DNA of 64,000 bases from Methanolacinia petrolearia DSM 11571 (GTDB lineage Archaea > Halobacteriota > Methanomicrobia > Methanomicrobiales > Methanomicrobiaceae). The stretch's first letter is position 1. Every line of letters starts with the position of its first letter. Positions 24,171-32,989 of this stretch are shown here, piece after piece. The position numbers and the translations under genes were made by a program. Location of the stretch: assembly GCF_000147875.1 (NCBI RefSeq), contig NC_014507.1, positions 1,116,001 to 1,180,000 of the forward strand, given 5' to 3'. The notes beneath the pieces were generated by a model. The model searched no databases and had not been told where the DNA came from. It worked only from the letters and a program-made list of their open reading frames with translations.

Positions 24171-25370
24171 TCACTCATTCATATCGGTTGGCAGATGCCT
24201 CTTTGCAAGTGGCATAATTAATTTTGTCCGCCAGCCTTCAAGTGTTTTTGTAGCTTTTTTAAGTTCGTCCGGTATTGCGATATGTTGTGGGCATGCCTTT
24301 AGACACTTTCCACAGTTTCTACATAGTGAAGCATTTGCCGTTTCTCCCATAACCCCCATTAGGTGACAGGCGTACATGCCGCGTGTCATAAATTTGCTAC
24401 TTCCTGAGTAGTACTGGTTATAATATTCAAAACACATTGGAATATTGACACCGAAGGGGCAGGGCATACAATAACTGCATCCTGTGCATGGCACTTTGAG
24501 AAGTTTTTTGTATGTTTCTTTTGCCTTATCAATAATTGCAAGTTCCTTTTCAGTCATTGAATTTGGAAATGCCGAGTTACATGTCCGGATGTTTTCTTCT
24601 ATATGTCTCTCATCGTTCATGCCAGATAGAACCACGGTAACTTCGGGGTGATTCCAAATCCAGCGAAATGCCCAGTCTGCCGGGGTTCTCTTCGTTTCCG
24701 CCTCCGAATAAAGCCTGGTTACTTCACCAGGTACTTTATCCGCCAGGTTTCCACCTCTTAACGGTTCCATGATCATTACGGCCAGATCTTTTGATGCTGC
24801 ATAGAGAAGTCCTTCCTTACCTGCCTGAATGTCTTCATCGATGTAATTATATTGGATTTGGCAGAATTCCCAGTCATATGAATCTACGATCTCTATGAAT
24901 GTCTTTCGATCTCCATGGAATGAAAAACCGGCGTTAATTATTTTTCCCTGCTTTTTTGCCTTGCTAAAAAAGTCAAAAACACCGTATTTCTTTGATTTCT
25001 CCCAGGTTGCTGAGTTTAAACCATGGAGCATATAATAATCGATATGATCTGTCTGAAGTTTTTCAAGCTGAATATTGAGATACTTATCCATATCCTCTCT
25101 TGATTTCACAGCCCACACAGGTAATTTTGTTGCAAGCTTTATCTTTTCTCTGTACCCCTCTTGAAGAGCACGCCCAAGAAAGTTTTCACTTTCATTATTA
25201 TGGTACGGAAATGCTGTGTCGATATAATTGATCCCGTTGTCGATCGCGTACCTGATCTGTTTAGTCGCTTTTTCTTCATCGATCCTGCCTCTTTTTGTCG
25301 GCAGTCGCATTGCACCGAAGCCTAATGCGGATAATTCATCGCCGTTTTTTGGAACTGTTCTATATTGCAT
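24171..25370 (-). CDS. Aldo/keto reductase with C-terminal ferredoxin domain
   Basis: About 399 residues from the ATG at 25370 (MQYRTVPKNGDELSALGFG); a longer frame to 25454 would run through the operator and is unlikely. The AKR barrel spans 1-290 (NYIDTAFPYHNNESE with the catalytic Asp/Tyr, HYMLHG-type segment HIDYYMLHGLN). The C-terminus has CTGCSYCMPCPFGVNIP near 300 and CRNCGKCLKACPQHIAIP near 350, suited to one or two Fe-S clusters. This COG1453-type enzyme probably takes electrons from ferredoxin; substrate unknown. A close paralogue lies at 57085-58284. Confidence 0.88.
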   Translation of the reverse strand: MQYRTVPKNGDELSALGFGAMRLPTKRGRIDEEKATKQIRYAIDNGINYIDTAFPYHNNESENFLGRALQEGYREKIKLATKLPVWAVKSREDMDKYLNIQLEKLQTDHIDYYMLHGLNSATWEKSKKYGVFDFFSKAKKQGKIINAGFSFHGDRKTFIEIVDSYDWEFCQIQYNYIDEDIQAGKEGLLYAASKDLAVMIMEPLRGGNLADKVPGEVTRLYSEAETKRTPADWAFRWIWNHPEVTVVLSGMNDERHIEENIRTCNSAFPNSMTEKELAIIDKAKETYKKLLKVPCTGCSYCMPCPFGVNIPMCFEYYNQYYSGSSKFMTRGMYACHLMGVMGETANASLCRNCGKCLKACPQHIAIPDELKKATKTLEGWRTKLIMPLAKRHLPTDMNE

Positions 25371-25431
25371 TCTTTTCTCTCTCTTCATTTTTAAAGGATG
25401 ATTTCGGTTTTCTAACACCTGGGTTGGATTC

Positions 25432-25476
25432 CTAGAGTGGCTGCTCTTGAGCAAACACTCTAGAGTACTTGCTCTA
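25432..25476. promoter_or_regulatory. Triple TetR-type operator
   Basis: The motif TAGAGTNNNTGCTC occurs three times: plus strand at 25433, minus strand ending at 25463, and plus strand at 25461. The first two form a 32-bp palindrome (25432-25463, 13 of 15 arm positions paired). A TATA-like TTTATATTAT on the minus strand lies at about 25484-25493, so the operator covers the probable transcription start of the aldo/keto reductase operon. Confidence 0.7.
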
Positions 25477-25755
25477 TTGCATTGTATAATATAAATAATT
25501 TTCTTAGATAGCCAAGAGAGAAATTTTCTATATTGAAATTAATCTAATTATTAGATTTGTGATTTTAATCTTTTTTGGAGCTTTAATTGTAACATTAATA
25601 AAATTGAATTCAGACCTTTTTTATATAGTACGAGTGTTAACCTTACAATATGGGAAAAATTCCTATTAATATTATGCCTTTGAGTTGAAATGGAACAGAA
25701 AATCGTTGTAATCTGCCCACACATCTGAGGGATAAAGACAAAATAATACCCATAA

Positions 25756-25990
25756 TCACCTCACCCCTTCTTTCTTTAAATCCTCTCTCAAAAGCCTCCC
25801 GAAACATCCCTCACAGATATTCGTCCGAAGCTCCTTCGAAGAAAAACTGCCTTCCATCCACTGCAGAGGTCACACTTCCCGAGCTCCTTATTCACTCTTT
25901 TGAAATCGTTGTGGTCAAGGAGAGCTGCATGAAGTTTTGAAGGTTTTATGAGTGTATTCTTTATATTTTCAATAGGGAGAATTATTTCCT
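25756..25990 (-). pseudogene. Truncated copy of the primase-helicase C-terminal zinc finger
   Basis: The DNA at 25759-25915 matches 28031-28190, the end of the primase-helicase gene. Translation gives DHNDFKRVNKELGKCDLC, then, only after a -1 shift at a T5 run, SKELRTNICEGCFGRLL and a GVR stop. The two CxxC pairs would form a zinc finger. Everything upstream of about 25990 is missing, and the frame is broken, so this is a fragment. It lies 2.3 kb from the full gene, suggesting duplication or an element boundary. Confidence 0.6.
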
Positions 25991-26003
25991 GCTATTTTTG
26001 AGA

Positions 26004-26177
26004 TTATCTTATTTTTTCGACGATCAGCCGTTTATTTTCTGGATCTATTGTGATTTTGACCTGCTCCCCTTCTTCAAATGGAAAATTAGAATCCATTACT
26101 AATTTTGCAGGAACAGAAAGGTATTTGGTGTTAGTTTTTCCAGCAGATGTAATCTTTCCATTTCCGACGAGTACCAT
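26004..26177 (-). CDS. AbrB/SpoVT-like small DNA-binding protein
   Basis: A 57-residue protein, MVLVGNGKITSAGKTNTKYL followed by SVPAKLVMDSNFPFEEGEQV and KITIDPENKRLIVEK. The swapped-hairpin AbrB layout is clear: G-KIT--GK---Y-SVP--LV---NF-F--GE-V-I-ID. Such proteins act as antitoxins or transition-state regulators; no toxin gene is adjacent. Upstream DNA (26195-26260) carries repeated TACACAGGTG/TATACAGGTG and AATTACACAT, perhaps its own binding sites. Confidence 0.65.
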   Translation of the reverse strand: MVLVGNGKITSAGKTNTKYLSVPAKLVMDSNFPFEEGEQVKITIDPENKRLIVEKIR

Positions 26178-26340
26178 AATACATAGTGATTTACACAGGT
26201 GATTATTTCTAGATACAATCCAAACGAAGCATTATACAGGTGTTAATTACACATGTTAAGGGGAGAGAACAGAAAATGTTCATACCAAATATAGAAGAGA
26301 TCGGCGACGGCCCCAGGTGGGGATATCGTTTCAGGTGGTG

Positions 26341-26583
26341 ATGATGGAGTCCATTCCTTCGATCATTGACCCGGATAAAAAAATCATCTACGAATCTCTA
26401 AAGTCATCAATAGTGGAAGTCGCTCAAACCCGAGCCGAGTGGGAGGATTTGTCCAGAATAGAGGTTCTGAGGGAGATGGCAACTGAGGAGACTCTTCTTG
26501 CTGGTCTTGCCGTCGAGAGTTATGATTTGGCAGTTGCGTTTATGAGAAAGATAAAAGAAGATCACATCCCGGAGGGCGTTTAG
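26341..26583 (+). CDS. Unknown 80-residue acidic helical protein
   Basis: No family recognised. The protein is helical and acidic (MESIPSIIDPDKKIIYESLK, EWEDLSRIEVLREMATEETL) and ends EDHIPEGV. The ATG at 26341 follows CAGGTGGTG; a GTG at 26317 is in frame. A strong hairpin terminator follows the stop by 29 bases, which supports a real transcribed gene. It lies inside the mobile-element region. Confidence 0.5.
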   Translation: MMESIPSIIDPDKKIIYESLKSSIVEVAQTRAEWEDLSRIEVLREMATEETLLAGLAVESYDLAVAFMRKIKEDHIPEGV

Positions 26584-26611
26584 GCTGATATTATAACTTC
26601 AGCCTGTTTCT

Positions 26612-26632
26612 CGCACCAGTGGTGCGATTTTT
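26612..26632 (+). terminator. Hairpin terminator
   Basis: CGCACC (26612-26617) and GGTGCG (26621-26626) pair perfectly around AGT and are followed by ATTTTTTC. It is placed after the 80-residue ORF and before the convergent RhuM gene. Confidence 0.6.
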
Positions 26633-26720
26633 TCAGAGCCACGGTAAGTCTCATAAAAATTTTTATTCTCCAGATATTCGACGCTGAGAAACCGGAAATT
26701 CCTCGGGCCCAAATTTAGTT

Positions 26721-27785
26721 TTATCTCTCCGGCTCTCTATTTGCGGTCTCGTTTTTTTCGGCAATCTGTTTTATCTCGTCTTCCATCTCGATGAAATGCC
26801 TTTCAACCTCCGAGGGTTCGTTCAATTGCCTCGTGCTGTATTTTTCGTATTCTTCGCGGGCCTTTTTCATTGCGATTTCATGACTTATGCTTCCGGCATC
26901 CGTAAGCAGCTCCCGCCCGGTCATTGTAAGGAACTGGTGAAGGCGCTCGATCCAGTCCTGCATCGTCATCGGTATCCGGTTCAGTGCCTGCAATTCTGCA
27001 ATTTCGAGATATGCGGTGACGATTCTGTTGAGGACTTCCAGTTCGTCTTCATTCAGATAGTTTTTCGCAACCTCCACGTCGCGCCTGAGAAGTTTGTTTC
27101 CCGGATAATTCGTGATCCCCATTAAGGGCCTGTCTGCATCTGCACGTTCGTAGATCAGTTCTGCGGCAGTGTGGCCGTGAGCCGCCCAGTGCATCTTGTT
27201 CTGAACTTGTTTGAAGAACTGTGTTGTTAATTCGGATTCGGGATCGTAGTCTATGCTGGTTGCGTATATGTCCAGAACCTTTCGCCAGAATACTTTTTCC
27301 GATGACCGGATATCGCGTATCCTTGCTAAGAGCTCCTCGAAGTACCTGTCGTTGTCGGGCTCTTTTAGGCGTTCGTCATCGAGGATGAATCCCTTTCTTA
27401 TAAATTCCGTCAGGTGCTGTGTCGCCCATATCCGGAAACGTGTCGCAATTTTACTCCTGACACGATAGCCGACGGAGATTATCATATCGAGATTGTAGTA
27501 GTCGATCGAGCGCCTGATCTCCCTTTCGCCCTCGTTTTGAACTGTCAAGTATTTCTTGACAGTTGCCTCGGGGACGAGTTCGCCTTCTGAATAGATGTTT
27601 CTTATATGCAGGCTTATGTTCTGTTTTGTGGTGTCGAAGAGTTCGGCCATCTGCTGTTGTGTGAGCCAAACGGATTCGTCCTGGAACCTGACATCAAGCC
27701 TGAAGGTGTTGTCTTTCGACTGGTAGATTAAAATCCGGCCTCTTGGTGATTCGTCAGGTAATTCGATTTGGGTCTTGTCTTCCAT
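26721..27785 (-). CDS. rhuM: RhuM-family protein
   Basis: A 354-residue RhuM family protein, named from a Salmonella pathogenicity island but widespread in archaea and on mobile elements; biochemical role unknown. Visible motifs: VWLTQQQMAELFDTTKQNIS with an HTH, HIRNIYSEGEL, SIDYYNLDMIISVGYRVRS, and TRFRIWATQHLTEFIRKGF, followed by a C-terminal helical domain (MHWAAHGHTAAELI, MTMQDWIERLHQFL). Length is normal and the frame intact. It sits downstream of the replication module and fits an accessory cargo gene. Confidence 0.88.
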   Translation of the reverse strand: MEDKTQIELPDESPRGRILIYQSKDNTFRLDVRFQDESVWLTQQQMAELFDTTKQNISLHIRNIYSEGELVPEATVKKYLTVQNEGEREIRRSIDYYNLDMIISVGYRVRSKIATRFRIWATQHLTEFIRKGFILDDERLKEPDNDRYFEELLARIRDIRSSEKVFWRKVLDIYATSIDYDPESELTTQFFKQVQNKMHWAAHGHTAAELIYERADADRPLMGITNYPGNKLLRRDVEVAKNYLNEDELEVLNRIVTAYLEIAELQALNRIPMTMQDWIERLHQFLTMTGRELLTDAGSISHEIAMKKAREEYEKYSTRQLNEPSEVERHFIEMEDEIKQIAEKNETANREPER

Positions 27786-28098
27786 ATTTTAGATCACTCC
27801 CGGTCCGGTCTCCTGTGCGAAGCCGGGTATGAGTACGCTTTTTAATGTATTTCTCATCGCCACAGTTCTATTTGCCTGAATCACTGAATATTTCTGCAAC
27901 GGTTTTATCATTTGAGTCCTCTGTTTTTGATTACCGCAAGAGCAAATATCATATCTTTAATTTTTATATTGTCTATTGAAACTGATTATCTTTTTCCGCC
28001 ATTAATTTCAGATGTCCCTCCGTTTTTTTACCTCACCCCTTCTTCCCTCAAATCCTCTCTCAATAGTCTCCCGAAACATCCCTCACAGATATTCGTCC

Positions 28099-30855
28099 TC
28101 AACTCCTTCGAAGAAAAAAAAAGGCCCTGCCTTTCCCGCAGAGATCACACTTCCCAAGCTCCTTTTCCGTACGTGTAAAATCGCGTTGTTCGGGAACGCC
28201 AGGGAGTGGCCGGACCTTTGCAGCACTTTTCCCGCTGTGGAGGGGTTTGCAGCAGTCTTGCAATCCTAAAGAAGGAATATCCTTTGGTAGTTTAGTAAAC
28301 GCATTATAATTATTGTCCCGATTGATTTTGTTTGCAGCATCGCCGGATTCACAGCAAGAGTCACAGTATGAAGGAGACACACCCCCTTCCTTCTGTGTTC
28401 CTGTGGATGTACGCAAAATACTATCTGTACATGTACTAGTACCTATATTATTATCTTCTTTTAAAGATCCGGAAACATTCTCCGAATTTTGATCTTTGCA
28501 GCAACCTTTGCGTACCTGCTGTAAATCTTCAGTAAAGCTGCAAAGGTTTTCGGGGGAATCGGGGGAGTCGTCCCCCCCGTCATCGCCGTCATTATCTCCG
28601 TCTTCCGGCGGGTCGTCGAGCCATATATCGCCTCCGCCGATCCAGATCTTATACATCTCAAAATCAAACGAGTAATGGTTCTCACGTCTCCGGACACAGT
28701 AGCCGTCCTCGTCGAGCGTCACCGTCGTATCGATACATGTCAGGGCCGGGCACTTTTCAAGAAGGCCCGCGTAACTCGTCCCCCGGGAGTTGTATCCGTG
28801 AAACATCCGGTATGTCTGGTAATATGAAAGGCCGGTGAGTTCCTGGATATTCCGGATGTTAAAGGATGTCATCCCCGTTTTTGCAACCGTAGATAATGCG
28901 GCCGCTTCATTCCGTGTGAGCTTGGTCTCCTGTCCCCCGGTGTCGCCGTTGATCCGGGTGTAGAGGTTCTTTCCGGAATCGAAATCTTCCCTCTGTGCGA
29001 TGATGCTCCCTTCTTCATCTCTCTTTCTCTGGCAGAAGTTTAGCCTGGCATGGCACTTGATGAGGTCGAAGAGCATCGCCGGGTTCCGCCTGTTGGAAGA
29101 GGCGAGGAACTGGATGCGGGTCGCAAACGGGATCGCAACATTCAGGCAGTCTTCCTTGAGGATATCCCACATGGCCCGGCAGATTTCTGCCGCGGACTCG
29201 TCCGGTTTGATCTCCCCGGCCTCGACCTTCTTCATGTGCTCAAGGACGGCCCGGTCCTGGTCGGCGGAGTCGTCGATCCAGACCGTGAGCATCCTGTTCA
29301 TCACCTGGTCGTCGCCGATGTTCTCGACCTTTACGAGCCACCAGACGCACCGTTCGGGGATCTTGCATACCCGGAGCTGCCGGTCGGTGGTGAGCGTCCG
29401 GTGCTCGATCTGCTCCCGGAAGTTTGCGGTCGCCGACTTGAGGAGCTCCTGGATGTCCTCGGACATCGTCACGTCGTCGAAGAGCAGCACGGTTCCCGGC
29501 CGCAGGTTTTCATGATAGAAGAGAGCCTTGTTCGAGACCGTTCCCTTGAGCCGGTAGGCGGGCGGGATGAGGTTGAGCATCGTGCTGCAGGCGTGCGTCT
29601 TTCCCTTCCCGGAGTTTCCGGAGATCGAGACGTGCAGGCCCTTCGTGTTCAGGACCGACTGGGAGACGACCGACATTATCAGGCACTCGGCGACGATACG
29701 GTCCCCGACATGCTCGATGTTGAATGTGTCGAGCATGAAAGCGATCGGGTCGCCGGTCCGCAGGATCTCAAGGGCCTTTGTTCTTTCAGGTGACTCTTCG
29801 TTCTCCGGGGAAGAGGAGGCCGGCGGCTCGGATCTTTTCTTCGCCCTTTCCTTTTTGCTTTTCCTGATCTCAAACATCGCCCGGAGTTCGGCCCAACGCT
29901 GTTTTCCGCCGCCGCAGGAATTGTGATGGCAGCCGGCATAGATCGCCCCGTTATCAAACTGTATCGCGAAGGCCCCGTCCTTGTGGGCCGAGGAGAAAGG
30001 GCAGTCTTCGAGGACGAAGAGTGTTCCGCCCTGCCAGGGCCTTTCGCTCGCAACCGCGATCCCGTGTTCGGAGAGCCACCGTGAGAGGTCGATTGCTTTC
30101 TCTCCGTTCTTCGCCGGCGGCTTCGGCTCGTCTTTCGGGAGGAGGGTCGCAAGCCTCCGGAGCGTGTCCGCTTCGGTGGTTATCATCTCCTCAGGGGCAT
30201 CAAGGATCTTTGCCATCCGGTGCGGGCGGTCAGGGGTGTCGTCGCCCTTACAGGAAATTGTCCCGTAGAGTTTCCAGATACGGGCCGCGTTGTAGTTCGC
30301 CGCATCGACCATGACCGAATCATCGGAGAAAAGGGCGTCGAGTGTGGTCAGGCAGTCTTTGACCAGCGCGGTCGCGTCATCGTCATTCGGGAGGTCGATT
30401 GAATAAAGAAGATGGGCCCCGTTCCCTGAGTCGGCGAGGACCGGGCGGGGGAACCCGATAGTTTCCAGAAACCCGGCGATCTTTTCCGCCTTCGAAATGG
30501 CTGCTTCGTGTTCCTCGTCGGTCGATGAAACTCCGCTCGGCCGGACCGGGTCGAGGTCCACCGGGAGCCACCGCCGGCGGATGATATCTGCGTCCGCTGT
30601 TGTCGCATCCTTTCGCCCGAGCTTCATCTTCACGCGGTTGGCCCTCCGCGAGAGAAGGGCCGGGTTGACTTCGTTGAGGGTTACGTAAACACCGTGGACA
30701 TCTGAAAGACGGTTGATCTGATCTGCCTTCTCCGCAAGTACGGTGTAGTCGTCGAAGTACCCGCTGTGAGTGTTGTAATCGGCAAGCGCCCGGAGCTCAA
30801 CAACTCCTCCCGCGGGAAAAAGAATGGAGAGGGCCTTTTCGATCTCCCCGGTCAT
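28099..30855 (-). CDS. Primase-helicase-like replication protein of a mobile element
   Basis: A 918-residue protein. The N-terminus (1-230) resembles archaeo-eukaryotic primase domains (RRWLPVDLDPVRPSG, VLADSGNGAHLLYSIDL, ARIWKLYGTISCKGDD). Near 285-320 a CHC2-like finger reads CPFSSAHKDGAFAIQF then CHHNSCGG. An ATPase follows: Walker A SGNSGKGKTH near 407, Walker B TVLLFDDVTM near 445. The region around 665-690 looks like a winged helix. The last 120 residues are low-complexity and cysteine-rich, then KCDLCGKGRAF. A run of nine T there puts the second half of a zinc finger (SKELRTNICEGCFGRLL, stop at 28028) out of frame by one base. It overlaps the upstream gene by 4 bases (ATGA). Confidence 0.82.
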   Translation of the reverse strand: MTGEIEKALSILFPAGGVVELRALADYNTHSGYFDDYTVLAEKADQINRLSDVHGVYVTLNEVNPALLSRRANRVKMKLGRKDATTADADIIRRRWLPVDLDPVRPSGVSSTDEEHEAAISKAEKIAGFLETIGFPRPVLADSGNGAHLLYSIDLPNDDDATALVKDCLTTLDALFSDDSVMVDAANYNAARIWKLYGTISCKGDDTPDRPHRMAKILDAPEEMITTEADTLRRLATLLPKDEPKPPAKNGEKAIDLSRWLSEHGIAVASERPWQGGTLFVLEDCPFSSAHKDGAFAIQFDNGAIYAGCHHNSCGGGKQRWAELRAMFEIRKSKKERAKKRSEPPASSSPENEESPERTKALEILRTGDPIAFMLDTFNIEHVGDRIVAECLIMSVVSQSVLNTKGLHVSISGNSGKGKTHACSTMLNLIPPAYRLKGTVSNKALFYHENLRPGTVLLFDDVTMSEDIQELLKSATANFREQIEHRTLTTDRQLRVCKIPERCVWWLVKVENIGDDQVMNRMLTVWIDDSADQDRAVLEHMKKVEAGEIKPDESAAEICRAMWDILKEDCLNVAIPFATRIQFLASSNRRNPAMLFDLIKCHARLNFCQRKRDEEGSIIAQREDFDSGKNLYTRINGDTGGQETKLTRNEAAALSTVAKTGMTSFNIRNIQELTGLSYYQTYRMFHGYNSRGTSYAGLLEKCPALTCIDTTVTLDEDGYCVRRRENHYSFDFEMYKIWIGGGDIWLDDPPEDGDNDGDDGGDDSPDSPENLCSFTEDLQQVRKGCCKDQNSENVSGSLKEDNNIGTSTCTDSILRTSTGTQKEGGVSPSYCDSCCESGDAANKINRDNNYNAFTKLPKDIPSLGLQDCCKPLHSGKSAAKVRPLPGVPEQRDFTRTEKELGKCDLCGKGRAFFFLRRS

Positions 30856-31205
30856 TTTCTTTCCTCTGGAGCATCAGTTTCGAGTGGAAACAAAGGGGCT
30901 GATACTGCCTCTCCCCTTGCAACTCTCTGCAGGGAGATGAGCGGAAGGATGTAGTGACCGTTCGTGGTGAAGAACGTCACCGCCTTTCCTCCGGCATTCA
31001 TCGCGGCGTGGCCCCCGATTGAAAGTAAACTTTCGGTGATCCCTCCCTCTCCGGTTCGACAGACTGATTTCGAGATCGGGACGACGCGGCCGTAGAAGAT
31101 GAGGCTCTTCACGTCCTCTGTCGTGATGAAGAGGCGCATGCCCCCGGCTTCGATCCGGAGCGAGTCGTCACCGCATATGCTGATCTTTCCTGGCTCAGGA
31201 TTCAT
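30852..31205 (-). CDS. Unknown 117-residue protein of the replication module
   Basis: No named family recognised. It is a compact alpha/beta protein starting MNPEPGKISICGDDSLRIEA, with hydrophobic strands RLFITTEDVKSLIFYGRVVP and a serine/glycine-rich middle. Start overlaps the preceding gene by 11 bases and its stop overlaps the primase-helicase start, so it is translationally coupled to both. A DNA-binding or replication accessory role is inferred only from this coupling. Confidence 0.65.
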   Translation of the reverse strand: MNPEPGKISICGDDSLRIEAGGMRLFITTEDVKSLIFYGRVVPISKSVCRTGEGGITESLLSIGGHAAMNAGGKAVTFFTTNGHYILPLISLQRVARGEAVSAPLFPLETDAPEERK

Positions 31206-31470
31206 CGGGTTTCTCCTCCTTTGCGGATGCGGTCAGCCTGATAAGGTAGTTGTGGCCGCGTGTTCTCCGTATATTAACTTCGATGATCGAATCTCCGAAT
31301 TCGTGGAGCTCCTGTGAGAGGGCCTGCGGCAGGAGATAGAGGGGGACGGGCCCGGCCGATTTGTTTAAGCTTTCAGAGATAGAAGAGTTGTTGGCAGTTC
31401 CCGGATTATTTGTGTTAGCCCACAATTTGCCCCCCTGGGGGCTGCCGTCTATCTGTTCTGTGCCTGGCAC
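31195..31470 (-). CDS. Unknown 91-residue protein of the replication module
   Basis: Starts at a GTG at 31470 preceded by GGAGG 7 bases upstream, which is much better supported than the upstream ATG of the open frame (31524). Residues 1-45 are polar; the end is a possible strand-helix unit (ELHEFGDSIIEVNIRRTRGH, NYLIRLTASAKEE). Overlaps the genes on both sides. No function can be given. Confidence 0.55.
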   Translation of the reverse strand: MPGTEQIDGSPQGGKLWANTNNPGTANNSSISESLNKSAGPVPLYLLPQALSQELHEFGDSIIEVNIRRTRGHNYLIRLTASAKEEKPDES

Positions 31471-31592
31471 GTTTCGCCTCCGGGCGTGTTGTCGATGAGT
31501 TTTGCTTTTCCTTCGGCGATCCATTTCTCCCAGACAAGTCTTGCAATCGGGTCCGGTAAGTGTTCGAGCGTTTGTTTATCGATTTCTTCCAT
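31449..31592 (-). CDS. Short first gene of the replication module (47 residues)
   Basis: MEEIDKQTLEHLPDPIARLV followed by WEKWIAEGKAKLID. The helix-rich start is well formed, and its 3' end contains the GGAGG and GTG of the next gene. A TATA-like TTTATAAAA on the minus strand at 31643-31651 lies about 50 bases upstream, with a stem GGTGC/GCACC (31605-31621) in the leader. It is therefore probably the promoter-proximal gene of a four-gene operon ending in the primase-helicase. Confidence 0.55.
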   Translation of the reverse strand: MEEIDKQTLEHLPDPIARLVWEKWIAEGKAKLIDNTPGGETCQAQNR

Positions 31593-31748
31593 GTTTTTTT
31601 ACCTGGTGCGATTTTAGCACCGAAACAGGATAGGGATGAGCGTTTTATAAAGTTGAAGAGTGCCAAGTGGAAGAAAAGTAAAACCCGGGCTTTTGCATGA
31701 TATCCAATTCATACTAATATCCCCTGCCGGAGGCGAAAAGGGGTACGA

Positions 31749-32675
31749 TCAAACCGTCTTACTGTAATCTACCCGGCACAGCGACGATTTATAAAAGAAA
31801 TAGCCGACGATAACGAAGGTAACGACGGGTGAGAGCCATGTAGGGATATGGACACCGAAACTGTCCAGAATCATAATCGTTCCAAGTACGAAGATTGAGT
31901 ACATCGCCCCGTTCTTAAGGAACTGGTAACACTTGATCTTCTCGATATTTCTGATAGTGAGCTCCCGCACGACGAAAGCTCCAATACTATTTCCGATCAG
32001 GATCAGCGGTACGGCAAGTGTGAACGCAAACGCCCCTATGACACCATCGATCGAGAACGTCGCATCGATTACTTCAAGATAAAAGATCTTGGAGATATCC
32101 GAGATCTTCCGGTCTTTGAGTCTTGCTTCCTGCACTTCAGCGTTCTGCCGGAACCCGTGGACAATAAAGAACGCTGTCGAACCGACTACTGCTCCGAATC
32201 CCATCATCGGGCTCACCTGCATGGCAAACCATACGATGCTGCAGAGCAGGATTGAAACAACTGCAAAGAACCAGACACTTTGCCGGGAGAAGAACCGCTC
32301 TCCCGGAAGGCCGAAGTTCTTTTCATCGACGAAGAGCCAGTGAAAGAAGAGGAAGATCAGAAATGTACCGCCTCCGATCAGCAAGATCGGGGATGAGGTC
32401 TCGATCGCCTCAACCACAGCAGGGTCACTTGAGAATGTCGCAAAGAGCGCTTCGACCGGTCCGAGAGACGGGGTTGTAATCCAGACGATTAACCAGGGAA
32501 GAAGACCTCTTATAACAAACACGGCAAGGAGCAGTCCCCATACGAGAAACCACCTGCGGGCCTTCTCCTCCATCGTCGATAGCACCTCGGCATTGATAAT
32601 GGCGTTGTCGATGCTGGATATGATCTCAAAAAGGCAGAGGCCTGACACGACCAGGATAAGAGAGAGGAGATCCAT
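31749..32675 (-). CDS. DUF475 / TerC-like membrane protein
   Basis: A 308-residue integral membrane protein with about nine helices. It has the TerC-superfamily duplicated acidic motif: FEIISSIDNAIINAEVLS at the start and YLEVIDATFSIDGVIGAFAF near residue 200. The long cytoplasmic loop (about 170-195) and length fit DUF475. Related TerC proteins take part in metal handling, often manganese; the ion here is unknown. Single gene with no obvious operon partner. Confidence 0.85.
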   Translation of the reverse strand: MDLLSLILVVSGLCLFEIISSIDNAIINAEVLSTMEEKARRWFLVWGLLLAVFVIRGLLPWLIVWITTPSLGPVEALFATFSSDPAVVEAIETSSPILLIGGGTFLIFLFFHWLFVDEKNFGLPGERFFSRQSVWFFAVVSILLCSIVWFAMQVSPMMGFGAVVGSTAFFIVHGFRQNAEVQEARLKDRKISDISKIFYLEVIDATFSIDGVIGAFAFTLAVPLILIGNSIGAFVVRELTIRNIEKIKCYQFLKNGAMYSIFVLGTIMILDSFGVHIPTWLSPVVTFVIVGYFFYKSSLCRVDYSKTV

Positions 32676-32744
32676 AGACTTAGGATAACTTCTGCCGGCG
32701 AATCTATATAAATAATAGTTCTGCCGGTTGCGTCATCAGATGAA

Positions 32745-32981
32745 CTAGTAATCAGTAATATTCCAATACTCTATTATGTACTCAACGATCTCAAGTACAC
32801 TTAGAACAATTAGTATTATGCATAATATCATCCAGAAAATGTAAAACAGAACCAGCCCTGCTCCAAAGTTCATATTTAAAAAATCTACAACCGGCAGCAT
32901 CAGGTCCGGATTCAGAGTGACAAGTACAAGAACGAATATTGCAAAAGCAAGAAAGAATGGAGATATTGGGAATCTTTTCAT
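32745..32981 (-). CDS. Small two-helix membrane protein
   Basis: 78 residues, MKRFPISPFFLAFAIFVLVL then VLFYIFWMILCIILIVLSVL, with an acidic-aromatic tail (EIVEYIIEYWN). It begins 8 bases after the stop of the 197-residue membrane protein, so the two form an operon and may interact. No family recognised. Confidence 0.65.
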   Translation of the reverse strand: MKRFPISPFFLAFAIFVLVLVTLNPDLMLPVVDFLNMNFGAGLVLFYIFWMILCIILIVLSVLEIVEYIIEYWNITDY

Positions 32982-32989
32982 TATTCCAA

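Noticed and set aside
29050-30314. Long plus-strand frames opposite the primase-helicase gene
   Set aside because: They mirror the GC-rich codon pattern of the real gene; the minus-strand frame has recognisable domains.
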